58,771 nt of DNA from NCBI RefSeq assembly GCF_900101595.1, contig NZ_FMYY01000029.1, forward strand, positions 1 to 58,771, in the 5' to 3' direction. The position numbers and the translations under genes were made by a program. Under the pieces are notes generated by a model. That model was given only the letters and a program-made list of their open reading frames with translations, did no database searches and was not told where the DNA came from. Of this stretch, positions 51,406-58,771 are shown one piece after another (position 1 is the first letter of the stretch; every line of letters begins with the position of its first letter). The DNA comes from Paenibacillus sp. cl123 (GTDB taxonomy: Bacteria; Bacillota; Bacilli; Paenibacillales; NBRC-103111).

Positions 51406-53466
51406 CTATGCTTCCTTGCTCAGCAAAAGCCGGATGCATTTCAGCTCCGTTCCCCACCGGCTGCTCGCTACCGCATCTTGGGGAATACTGAAGTCCCAGC
51501 CTCCATGAAACTTCAGGCGGGTAACATACATAAGCTTCATGAATCTTTCAATCTGGACGTTCGGATAGTCGACAGTCAGTATGATCAATCCCTCGTCCTT
51601 CAAAACTCTCGCGAATTCGATCAAAGCTTGAAGCTGGACCGTATCCTCCAAATGCTCCAGCACGGAGATGCAAAAGATTTTATCAAACTGCTTATCGCTG
51701 TAAGGCAATTGAGTCAGATCGGCGCGGCTCAGATGAAGACCGTTCAGCAGCGAAGAGTCGAATTCGCGGCGACTCCGCTCGCCGGCATGCTCTCTTATGT
51801 CCTCCAGTATCGCCTCGCGAGACGTTATCCGGGGATCGAGATCGCAGGCGAACGTCTGCTTCGCGGCTTTGTTCAAATAAAATTTCAGCGGGTGGCACAC
51901 CCCCGAAGCCGCATCCAGCACCACATCTTCAGCTCTTGCAAACTGGGCCGCCCAAGCGTATTCATAGCCGCGGCTCCACCACGCTTCCGGCAGCTCATAT
52001 ACGAAGTGTCCGACCTTGGCGTCGCCGGCTGAAATAAACCGCGAAACATAAGCTTCCTCAGGTATCTCCCCCGCGGGCAGGATGGTTGCCTGCGACTCGC
52101 TCGTCTCGGCCAGCCGCCTCAGAAGATAATCACGGTTCATCAGGAAGCTCTGATGATCCGGCTCAAGCTCCAGACCCAGCTCATTATGCTTCATGGCGAG
52201 CTTGTACTGCCCAAGTTGATCGTAGCATACGCACAGCTGCAGGTGAGGCTGCCAGGTCCAGGCGCCGGGTTCGGGAGATTCCGCGATATCAGCGCCCGGA
52301 CGACTTTTAAGCGCCAGCTTGTACCATACGATCGCTTCCTCCCATTCAGCATTTTGCATGCACAGAAAGCCCAGCCGGCAAAACAGCTCGGGTCGCGGAA
52401 ACTCGCTCAAGTAATTATGCAGCAGCTCCTTCTCCCGCGCCGGGTCGCTCAGGAGCTCGAAGCAGACGGCAGCCTGCACGCATGCTCTCAGACGCTGTGC
52501 GGAAGTCCCTTCGGCAGAGTCCAGAAATCGCACATAATAGACTGCAGCAGCCTCCTCGTAGCCGTACGCCCACATCGCTTCGGCAGTCTCATACCACCGG
52601 TTTGGCTCCATGGAGTCCATGGCAACCGGGGCCCTCCTGTCAGCATGCAGCTCGCGGCAGCTCCACTTAAATGCCTCGACTCCGGCCAGATCGGCACTGC
52701 GGTATATATGGTAAGCCGGAAATACCGTGTCTACATACAGGTCAAAGCCCAGCGCTTGCGCGCGGATGCAGAAGTGACGATCCTCCCCCCAGAAGGAAAC
52801 GTTTTTGATCTCCTTGAAGCTGACGCCTGCCTCTAAAGCGCGCGAGCTAACAAGCGTGCAGGCGCCCAGCCCTCCCACTTCATAGAGACCGGGTATTCGA
52901 AGCTGAGCATAAAATTGCTTCACTCTTCGCTGTTTTTCAGCGGATTCGATGATTTCCTTCCGCTCCAGCCGGTGCTGCGTGTATTCGTCCTGGAGCCATA
53001 CCTGGGGCATCTCCATCGTATCCGGCTCCCACTGCGTCCAATAAATGCAGGAGACGATGTCCTTATCTGTCTCGACAAGCCGCATGAGCGTTGACGGATG
53101 CAGCACCAGGTCTGAGTCTATGAGGAATATATGCTCATACTTCCCCTCTCTGGCATATCCGATCAGTTCATCCTTAAGTGCCGCTACTTTCCAGACCTGG
53201 CTTTCCTTCCAGTAGTGAGTCCGCTCATCCCGATCATAGCTCTGCTCCTCCTGACGGGTTCGGCGATCCACTATGACTGCACGGCCGTGGGATTCCGCGA
53301 ACCGGGCAAGCAGCTCCGATGATTCATCCTCCAGGTTATCGTCGGAGAAGATATAATCGACCTGTATATTCCCATGCTCCAGCTCGGAGAGCGAAGCGAG
53401 GAATTCACGAAGTATGGACGGTGTTTGACGGATCGGACTGGCGATCAATATGCGGTGTGTAAACAA
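51406..53466 (-). CDS. Three-domain protein: glycosyltransferase + TPR + SAM methyltransferase
   Basis: A 686-residue cytoplasmic protein. The N-terminal GT-A glycosyltransferase (about 1-270) has the metal-binding DxD in IFLIDSDLVLHP and an acceptor-side WGEDRHFCIRA. TPR-like repeats lie at about 290-450 (CRLGFLCMQNAEWEEAI, LQLCVCYDQLGQYKLA). A class I methyltransferase (about 490-680) has motif I VVLDAASGVCHPL, then ACDLDP and FDKIFCISVLEHLED. It starts with TTG, eight bases after AGGAGG. It is divergent from the glycosyltransferase at 53644 across a dyad of SARP-type boxes. It probably builds and methylates a surface glycan. Confidence 0.88.
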   Translation of the reverse strand: MFTHRILIASPIRQTPSILREFLASLSELEHGNIQVDYIFSDDNLEDESSELLARFAESHGRAVIVDRRTRQEEQSYDRDERTHYWKESQVWKVAALKDELIGYAREGKYEHIFLIDSDLVLHPSTLMRLVETDKDIVSCIYWTQWEPDTMEMPQVWLQDEYTQHRLERKEIIESAEKQRRVKQFYAQLRIPGLYEVGGLGACTLVSSRALEAGVSFKEIKNVSFWGEDRHFCIRAQALGFDLYVDTVFPAYHIYRSADLAGVEAFKWSCRELHADRRAPVAMDSMEPNRWYETAEAMWAYGYEEAAAVYYVRFLDSAEGTSAQRLRACVQAAVCFELLSDPAREKELLHNYLSEFPRPELFCRLGFLCMQNAEWEEAIVWYKLALKSRPGADIAESPEPGAWTWQPHLQLCVCYDQLGQYKLAMKHNELGLELEPDHQSFLMNRDYLLRRLAETSESQATILPAGEIPEEAYVSRFISAGDAKVGHFVYELPEAWWSRGYEYAWAAQFARAEDVVLDAASGVCHPLKFYLNKAAKQTFACDLDPRITSREAILEDIREHAGERSRREFDSSLLNGLHLSRADLTQLPYSDKQFDKIFCISVLEHLEDTVQLQALIEFARVLKDEGLIILTVDYPNVQIERFMKLMYVTRLKFHGGWDFSIPQDAVASSRWGTELKCIRLLLSKEA

Positions 53467-53538
53467 GAACGTAGCCTCCTAGCCGGGATGAAGACTCCTT
53501 GCCCAAGGAGTCGTTGCTTGACAAGCCTAACATCTGAC

Positions 53539-53583
53539 TCTGGACAATCGCTGGACATACGCGATGTCCAGTAATTGTCCAGA
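53539..53583. promoter_or_regulatory. 45-bp dyad of four CTGGACA heptamers between divergent glycosyltransferase genes
   Basis: Outer arms TCTGGACAAT/ATTGTCCAGA and inner arms CTGGACAT/ATGTCCAG are perfect inverted copies about 53561. Read as direct repeats, each strand carries CTGGACA-N4-CTGGACA at an 11-bp period, one pair pointing to each divergent gene. No good -35 boxes are seen, which fits activator dependence. Confidence 0.65.
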
Positions 53584-53643
53584 ATCGGTTGATAAGATGA
53601 GATCGTTACTGCATGTTCACAAGCATAAGCACGAAAGGAACAG

Positions 53644-54465
53644 ATGTTCATGCTCGAAACTTGGCTGAAAAGACTGGGACGACGTCAAACCAAGCCGGCC
53701 CCTTCCTCGACCTCCCCTGCGGTCCTGACGCCTTCCCCACCGGAAGCGCCTCTTCTCCGCACTAAACGAAAAGCAAGGCTGACCTTGTCCATGGTCGTAA
53801 AAAATGAAAGCGGCCGGTACTTGCAGCATGCGCTTGCCAAACACCGGGACTATATTGACGACGCTGTTATTATAGATGACGGCAGTACGGACGATACGGC
53901 CGACGAATGTCTGCGGCTGCTCGACGGCTTGCCTGTCAGACTTATTCGCAACAAGGTCTCCAAATTCAGCAATGAGGTGATGCTGCGACAGCAGCAATGG
54001 GAGGAAACCTTGAGCGTGAAGCCCGATTGGATTCTGAATCTGGATGCGGATGAATGGTTCGAGGACCGATTTGCCGGTGAAGTGGACAGCCTGCTGGAGC
54101 AGCAGGAATTCAGCCTGTACAGCTTCAGGCTCTTCGACTTCTGGACGGCTACGGCCTACAGGGACGATGCTTGCTGGCAGGCCCATAATTATTACCGGCC
54201 TTTTCTATTGAAATATACCCCAGACTTTACATACGAGTGGAAGGAAACGCCCCAGCATTGCGGAAGATATCCTTATAACATTTTCCAACTGCCCAATAGC
54301 ATATCTCCGCTCCGACTTAAGCATATGGGCTGGATCGACGAACAGAACAGGCTGGATAAGCTCAGGCGTTATCTGGCTCTTGACCCCAAGATGCAATACG
54401 GCTCCAAGGAACAGTATTTATCCATCGTTGACCCTAATCCGCATTTGGTCGAATGGGTGGAATAG
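53644..54465 (+). CDS. Family 2 glycosyltransferase
   Basis: A 273-residue cytoplasmic or membrane-associated enzyme. After a basic, Pro/Ser-rich N-terminus (about 1-40) comes the GT2 core LTLSMVVKNESGRYL, then VIIDDGSTDDTAD and the DxD in LNLDADEWFED. The rest resembles short GT2 proteins that act on protein glycans. The ATG at 53644 follows AAAGGA by four bases; the second ATG at 53650 is also possible. It has the paired SARP-type boxes upstream and a hairpin terminator downstream. Confidence 0.9.
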   Translation: MFMLETWLKRLGRRQTKPAPSSTSPAVLTPSPPEAPLLRTKRKARLTLSMVVKNESGRYLQHALAKHRDYIDDAVIIDDGSTDDTADECLRLLDGLPVRLIRNKVSKFSNEVMLRQQQWEETLSVKPDWILNLDADEWFEDRFAGEVDSLLEQQEFSLYSFRLFDFWTATAYRDDACWQAHNYYRPFLLKYTPDFTYEWKETPQHCGRYPYNIFQLPNSISPLRLKHMGWIDEQNRLDKLRRYLALDPKMQYGSKEQYLSIVDPNPHLVEWVE

Positions 54466-54493
54466 CGGCAGCCGGCTGCTTTATGGCTGGAAT

Positions 54494-54522
54494 AAGCCCG
54501 GTGCGCTTGCACGACCGGGCTT
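54494..54522 (+). terminator. Terminator of the family 2 glycosyltransferase gene
   Basis: AAGCCCGGT and ACCGGGCTT form nine perfect pairs around 11 bases, followed by GTTGCC. The T tract is poor but the position, 28 bases past the stop and before a convergent gene, is right. Confidence 0.6.
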
Positions 54523-54640
54523 GTTGCCTAAGGCGCCGCCAATCCGCCGGATGGCGTACTTAAGCCCATTCATTGCCGCGTTTTTGCCGGCGAGGAGGCG
54601 GCAGAGAAGCGGCTCGCCTAGCGCTCCAGACTATGCTTCC

Positions 54641-56479
54641 TTATCTCTGCGATCCCGCCGAAAGTCTCGCGCTCAAATAAGCGCGGTTGGCCAGGATACG
54701 CTCGTCATCCGGGATATACGCAGCCGCTAGTTCATTATGCTCGCTTGCGAGCGCATGCTGCCCCATCCGGTCATAACAGACGCATAGCTGCAAATGAGGG
54801 AGCCACGTCCAGCAAGCGTGCTGCAGTGGCGCATGCGTATCCGGCATGACTAGCGTCGTCGCCAGTTTGTACCACCACGCAGCTTCCACATAGCTGCCCT
54901 CCTGCAGATAAAACATGCCTAACCGGCAGCAATTCTCTGCTCGCGGCAGCGCATATGAAAACGACTGCAAGGCCTTTTGCCTGGCTTTGTGCATATCATT
55001 GAGATGGCTGTAGCACTCCGCGGCGCGCCCGCAAGCGGCTATTTTATCCTCCACCCAGCCTTCCGCCAGTTCCAGAAACTTCTCATAATGTGCTGCCGCC
55101 CGTTTCCATTGCCCGTGATCGAACAGCTCGTTGGAGAAATAAAACAGGTCCCGAGGCGTAAACGTCTCTCCTGATGCCTGACGCTGCTCGTAGATGTGAA
55201 GATTACGCGAAGAGTTCGTATGCTGGCGGTCATGCGTCACGCACACATCGCTGTGCTCGATTTGCCCGAATACCTCCAAATATTCGTGAACAACTCCGAT
55301 CCACTTGAACCCCCGGCTTCGGCGCACCAGCCTGTTCCTCCGTAAGCTGACCGTAACATTACCTCGGGCGTCATGAGCCAGATGGTACGGCATCGAGACA
55401 GCATCCGTATTCCAAGGCAGCGACTGCGTAAGCTCGCGGAACCGCTGGCGATCGTCGGACTTCAAAATATCGTCGGCATCAAGCCATAGGATATATTCCT
55501 GTGTAGCCAGCTCAAACGCCCGGTTTCGCGCCCTGGCAAAGTCGTTGACCCAGACGAAATCGTATACCTTAGCGCCGAACTGCCGAGCTATTTCCTTAGT
55601 GCGGTCGGTCGACCCGGTATCCAATATGATGATTTCATCCACCAGATCACGGACGCTGGAGAGGCAGCGGCTGAGCACCGCCTCTTCATTTTTCACAATC
55701 ATGCAAAGACTGACGGTTACCTTGCGCCTCCATGCATAAAGAGCGGCAGTCAGATCCTCTCCCCATTTCTCGGCAGCCAGCCTGCGGTTATGCTCCATCT
55801 GGCGCGTAAGCCAATCCGGATCGGTGGGAAACAGCGACGGCGGCTGCATGTAGCTGGCGAAGCAGTCCTGAGCTACATGCAGAGTATACCCCGCCTTAAG
55901 CGCACGGTAGCACAGGTCGTCATCCTCGAACGTTTCGAGTCCGAAGCGCTCATCGAAGCCGCCCAGCTTCTGAAAAATATTTTTATCAACCATTAGAAGA
56001 ATACTCAACAGCCGTGTAACTGCCAGCGAAGGCTGACGGTTTGCAGCCTGCTGCCATCTTGCCCGCCGGTCTGCCGTCTGCATATACGCTGCCGGCTTCA
56101 TTGATCGTTGCCAGCCGCTGACATCATTGCTCACCGGACCAACAAGCCCTGCGTCCGGATGAGCGTCCAGACAATCGCTTAACGCCTCCAGCCAATGGGC
56201 CGAGACGATCATATGATCGCGGATCAGCACAAGCCGTTCGCCTGCTGCGGCAGCGGCTCCCCGGTTGTACCCCGCCGCTACTCCGGAAAGCCCCGGAAGG
56301 CCGATGACGCGGCAATTCGGAGCGTTCTTCAGCTCGGGGAGCCCGGTGATCGAGGATTGCTCTCCGTCATTGACAACAATCAGCTCATAAGGATGCGGTG
56401 TATGCTTGATGATTGCTGCCAGACATTGCTTGACCAGATGCGCATGCTGGGCCAGTATCACGATGCTGATCTTCTTCAT
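54641..56479 (-). CDS. Tandem glycosyltransferase (two GT2 domains) with C-terminal TPR module
   Basis: A 612-residue protein. The first GT2-like domain (about 1-235) has ELIVVNDGEQS, ERLVLIRDHMIVSAHWL and the GGFDERFGLETFEDDDLCYRA block. The second GT2 domain (about 250-430) has VSLCMIVKNEEAVLSRCL, IIILDTGSTDRTKEIA and LWLDADDIL. A TPR-like module (about 440-610) contains LPHLQLCVCYDRMGQ and YKLATTLV. That module closely resembles the one in the protein at 51406-53466. The first domain lacks a clear DxD (IRDHM), so it may be altered. The start at 56479 follows AAAGGA at some distance. Confidence 0.88.
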   Translation of the reverse strand: MKKISIVILAQHAHLVKQCLAAIIKHTPHPYELIVVNDGEQSSITGLPELKNAPNCRVIGLPGLSGVAAGYNRGAAAAAGERLVLIRDHMIVSAHWLEALSDCLDAHPDAGLVGPVSNDVSGWQRSMKPAAYMQTADRRARWQQAANRQPSLAVTRLLSILLMVDKNIFQKLGGFDERFGLETFEDDDLCYRALKAGYTLHVAQDCFASYMQPPSLFPTDPDWLTRQMEHNRRLAAEKWGEDLTAALYAWRRKVTVSLCMIVKNEEAVLSRCLSSVRDLVDEIIILDTGSTDRTKEIARQFGAKVYDFVWVNDFARARNRAFELATQEYILWLDADDILKSDDRQRFRELTQSLPWNTDAVSMPYHLAHDARGNVTVSLRRNRLVRRSRGFKWIGVVHEYLEVFGQIEHSDVCVTHDRQHTNSSRNLHIYEQRQASGETFTPRDLFYFSNELFDHGQWKRAAAHYEKFLELAEGWVEDKIAACGRAAECYSHLNDMHKARQKALQSFSYALPRAENCCRLGMFYLQEGSYVEAAWWYKLATTLVMPDTHAPLQHACWTWLPHLQLCVCYDRMGQHALASEHNELAAAYIPDDERILANRAYLSARLSAGSQR

Positions 56480-56753
56480 GGTACGATTTCTTCCTTTCTT
56501 GCACTAGATGTTGGGGAAGGCAGCAATGCTGGTGTCCATAGAGATCGCTAACGAACTTTAGCTCATACGTGCCGCCGACAATATACTCTGTCTCTTTTCT
56601 ATAAATAATAGCCTATTGCGATTTGTTCCGCCCAACCGGTACTCGACTAGTCATCAGGCAATGGCGGCAACAACAGACAAGCGAAGGGACCACAATCCGG
56701 ACGCCTGCGCTAATCTGTTGAAGCCATCACAGCGGTTTGACCGGCCGGTCCCC

Positions 56754-58109
56754 CTAATCTGCAGTTCGGACGCTGAAGGTTTGCAGCGGCATTGGCTCCA
56801 TTATTGCTTCCCACTTTCGCTTACCGGGGCGGGATGTCGGCAGGTCCCCCCATCTATACAGCAGGCCGTTTGTTTGAATGGCCGCGCTGCTGTTTGCATT
56901 CGCCTGGATATACAGAATATCCTGCAAGTCTTCAATACGGGCAGGGCTTGTCTGATCCCCCACCTGTCCCAAACCAAGCTGGCCTTTGTTATTATTGCCC
57001 CAGCTCCATACTTCCCCTTCGACTGTGAGTGCCAGACTTTGTCCGTTCCCCGCTGCCAGCATGCTGATCCCGCTCAGACCCGGCACAGCAGCCGGGAGTA
57101 GACGGCCTGCCGTCGTTCCGTCTCCTAGCTGCCCATACGAGTTATCTCCCCAAGCCTGGACGGTGCCATCGCTCATTAGAGCTAACATATGGTTCGATCC
57201 CAAAGCCGCGCTGTATACGGCGGTAAGCACATTGGTCGGAGTCGACCGGTCTGCCATTGTGCCCTCGCCCAGTTGTCCTGCATTGTTAGCCCCCCAAGTA
57301 AACAGCGAGCCATCCTCCAGAATAGCCGCGCTGCTGAAATCCTGCGCAAAAACTTGACGGACGCCCGCCAGCCTTGGAACCTGTACAGGCATCCCTGCCT
57401 GCTCCGTTGTCCCTATCCCTAGCTGCCCGTAGGTATTATCTCCCCAGCTCCAGACCGTGCCGTCTTCTTTGAGTGCAACAGTATGGATGGCGCCGCTGGC
57501 GACCGCCTTTACCCCGCTCAGCACAGGAACAGGCGTCTCCTGTTCAGAGGAACCGTTCCCTACCTGGCCAAATTGGCTGTTTCCCCATCCCCATAATGTT
57601 CCGTCATCGGTCAAAGCCATGTTATGCGATTCTCCTCCCGCGATGGCGGACACATGCTCCAGACCGGGATAATGGAACGGAAGCATTCGATTGTAAGCGC
57701 CAGTCTCCTCCTTGTTTGCCGTTTTTCCTTCCCAGATCCACAATTGGCCTTCATCATCAAGAACAAGCGTGTGATTTTTACCGTTGGTAACAGCCAGCAA
57801 CGACTTCTGGGCTGCTGTTGGTGCTACGGTCAGAGCTTGCTTGGGCACTGCCGGAGACAGCGGAGCTGCGGGGAATACGGGTGCAGCAGGAACTCCATAT
57901 ACGGAGTAGGTAACTTCTGTAACGGAGACTCCTTCACTGCTTGGCATAATTTCCGTCCGCGGCACAGCCTGTTCCCCTGTAACGGCCGACTGCCTCTGTA
58001 TGGGGTCGGCTGAATCCTCGACCGACTGTGCCGAGACGGCGGAGGCGACCAATAACGCGCTCATTCCAATAGCCAGTGCCGCTTTTCGATTCAGATTTAC
58101 TTTCTTCAC
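56754..58109 (-). CDS. Secreted RCC1-repeat beta-propeller protein
   Basis: A 451-residue exported protein with a signal peptide (KAALAIGMSALLVASAVSAQ, cleavage near 28) and a Pro/Ala/Val-rich linker to about 105. Seven RCC1-type repeats follow, with the pattern H-x-x-AL-x-x-DG-x-x-W-x-WG-x-N-x-x-GQLG; seven blades make one complete propeller. It starts with GTG, ten bases after AAGGGTGA. The repeats probably mediate binding at the cell or spore surface. It is encoded next to a collagen-like protein and the glycosyltransferases. Confidence 0.9.
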   Translation of the reverse strand: MKKVNLNRKAALAIGMSALLVASAVSAQSVEDSADPIQRQSAVTGEQAVPRTEIMPSSEGVSVTEVTYSVYGVPAAPVFPAAPLSPAVPKQALTVAPTAAQKSLLAVTNGKNHTLVLDDEGQLWIWEGKTANKEETGAYNRMLPFHYPGLEHVSAIAGGESHNMALTDDGTLWGWGNSQFGQVGNGSSEQETPVPVLSGVKAVASGAIHTVALKEDGTVWSWGDNTYGQLGIGTTEQAGMPVQVPRLAGVRQVFAQDFSSAAILEDGSLFTWGANNAGQLGEGTMADRSTPTNVLTAVYSAALGSNHMLALMSDGTVQAWGDNSYGQLGDGTTAGRLLPAAVPGLSGISMLAAGNGQSLALTVEGEVWSWGNNNKGQLGLGQVGDQTSPARIEDLQDILYIQANANSSAAIQTNGLLYRWGDLPTSRPGKRKWEAIMEPMPLQTFSVRTAD

Positions 58110-58219
58110 AGGTCAAGCTCACCCTTTCTTGGAAGACTGTGGAAGAGACTCGCTCGCGACAGCCCTCTCCCGCAGTCGATTGCAGAGTCGATCCAAACGC
58201 AGAGGCTTGGATCGCTCGC

Positions 58220-58771
58220 CTATTTCAGACGAATAATCGTTACAGATGCAGAATCATCGCTGACAAAAATCACATTTTTATTTGAAGAGCCGCCATACAG
58301 CTCCAGTTTAAGGGAGTCTCCCTCTTCCAGACGCACAATAAAACTATTGTTCAACCTGATATCCTCTATTGGTTTGTTGGCAGAGATAACGCTTCTAGGA
58401 AGTACCATATTATTAATTAGTATTCTGGAACCAACATTATTGAGCGCATTAAAACTAACATCATACTGTACAAAATAGAAACCTGCTTCCGAAACGGTAA
58501 AGGCGCTGGTACCGCTGTTATAGCTAACTCCATTACTTACAAGATTTTCTGTGTTAAGCGGGATAACGGTCCCCCCAGCATTTATAGTCATGGTACCGTT
58601 CCCGCTAAACCCCGCATAACCGTATTGATCTGTAAAGGAGGTGCCAGTTGCGCCTGTGGCACCGGTCATCCCGTTCGCTCCTGTTACACCGGTCATGCCT
58701 GTTGCTCCAGTCGCGCCGGTCATTCCGTTCGCTCCTGTTGCTCCCGTCGCGCCGGTCATTCCGTTCGCTCC
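58220..58771 (-). CDS. Collagen-like surface protein, BclA type (5' end outside the window)
   Basis: Open to the right edge of the window, so the N-terminus is missing. The visible part has Gly-X-Thr/Asn collagen triplets (GAT, GMT, GAN, GVT) and then a C-terminal globular domain of about 135 residues (GYAGFSGNGTMTINAGG, FYFVQYDVSFNA, RLEEGDSLKLELYGGS). It resembles the trimerising C1q-like domain of BclA, the exosporium collagen-like glycoprotein. Thr-rich triplets are known O-glycosylation sites in BclA, and the glycosyltransferase genes nearby fit that. An LPXTG or NTD targeting sequence cannot be checked here. Confidence 0.88.
   Translation of the reverse strand, partial: GANGMTGATGATGANGMTGATGATGMTGVTGANGMTGATGATGTSFTDQYGYAGFSGNGTMTINAGGTVIPLNTENLVSNGVSYNSGTSAFTVSEAGFYFVQYDVSFNALNNVGSRILINNMVLPRSVISANKPIEDIRLNNSFIVRLEEGDSLKLELYGGSSNKNVIFVSDDSASVTIIRLK
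58650..58771. repeat. 36-bp repeats coding the collagen-like region
   Basis: The segment GTCGCGCCGGTCATTCCG, followed by TTCGCTCCTGTTGCTCC with few changes, recurs at a 36-bp period (12 residues, four Gly triplets) up to the window edge. Such repeats readily expand or contract and change the collagen length. Confidence 0.75.

Noticed and set aside
1..58771. CRISPR array, tRNA, rRNA or classic riboswitch
   Set aside because: Looked for on both strands; no spaced repeats, cloverleaf or known leader motif was recognised. The only tandem repeats are the 12-bp array and the collagen-coding repeats.

Overview
The window looks like chromosome from a spore-forming, moderately GC-rich member of the Paenibacillaceae (Paenibacillus/Cohnella type). 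The evidence is indirect but consistent: LplB/LplC-type sugar permeases next to YesM/YesN regulators, a DesK that aligns without gaps to the Bacillus subtilis sensor over its first residues, a Cse60-like sporulation protein, a BclA-like collagen protein, AGGAGG ribosome binding sites and many TTG/GTG starts.

Layout. 1-8563 (minus): carbohydrate cluster 1, made of response regulator, histidine kinase, solute-binding lipoprotein and sialidase-like propeller, then a terminator and two permeases. 8987-12138: NERD helicase, a small helical protein divergent from an XRE regulator over a 17-bp inverted repeat, and an unlisted type I toxin (39 codons) with a convergent antisense RNA. 12185-15210 (minus): des-desK-desR membrane-fluidity operon with a DesR-like operator. 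15242-16687: GNAT and 2-hydroxyacid dehydrogenase, then an IS66 remnant. 17295-30364 (minus): carbohydrate cluster 2, an AraC-type membrane regulator followed by permease, permease, binding protein, a 1105-residue unknown and a secreted multidomain glycoside hydrolase. Neither carbohydrate cluster encodes its own ABC ATPase, so a shared MsmX-like ATPase elsewhere is inferred.

30685-46330: a mixed region with DUF2325, YitT, glutathione peroxidase, a MarR regulator plus a heterodimeric ABC exporter, PH-domain protein, sirtuin, Cse60, an SLC13 transporter with RCK_C domains, PAS-HD-GYP protein, DUF6612-like lipoprotein and a 763-residue unknown divergent from an AraC regulator. 47460-49085 is a decayed IS200/IS605 element.

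49105-58771: the most unusual region. A receiver-only regulator and a receiver-wHTH-BTAD (SARP-like) regulator precede three glycosyltransferase genes, two of which share a TPR module, then a secreted RCC1 propeller and a collagen-like BclA-type protein that runs off the right edge. Paired heptamers CTGGACR repeated at 11 bp, the spacing used by SARP proteins, occur upstream of the SARP-like gene and, in both orientations, between two divergent glycosyltransferase genes. I infer a locally controlled surface (possibly spore) glycoprotein glycosylation locus.

All calls come from reading the sequence; no database search or folding program was run.
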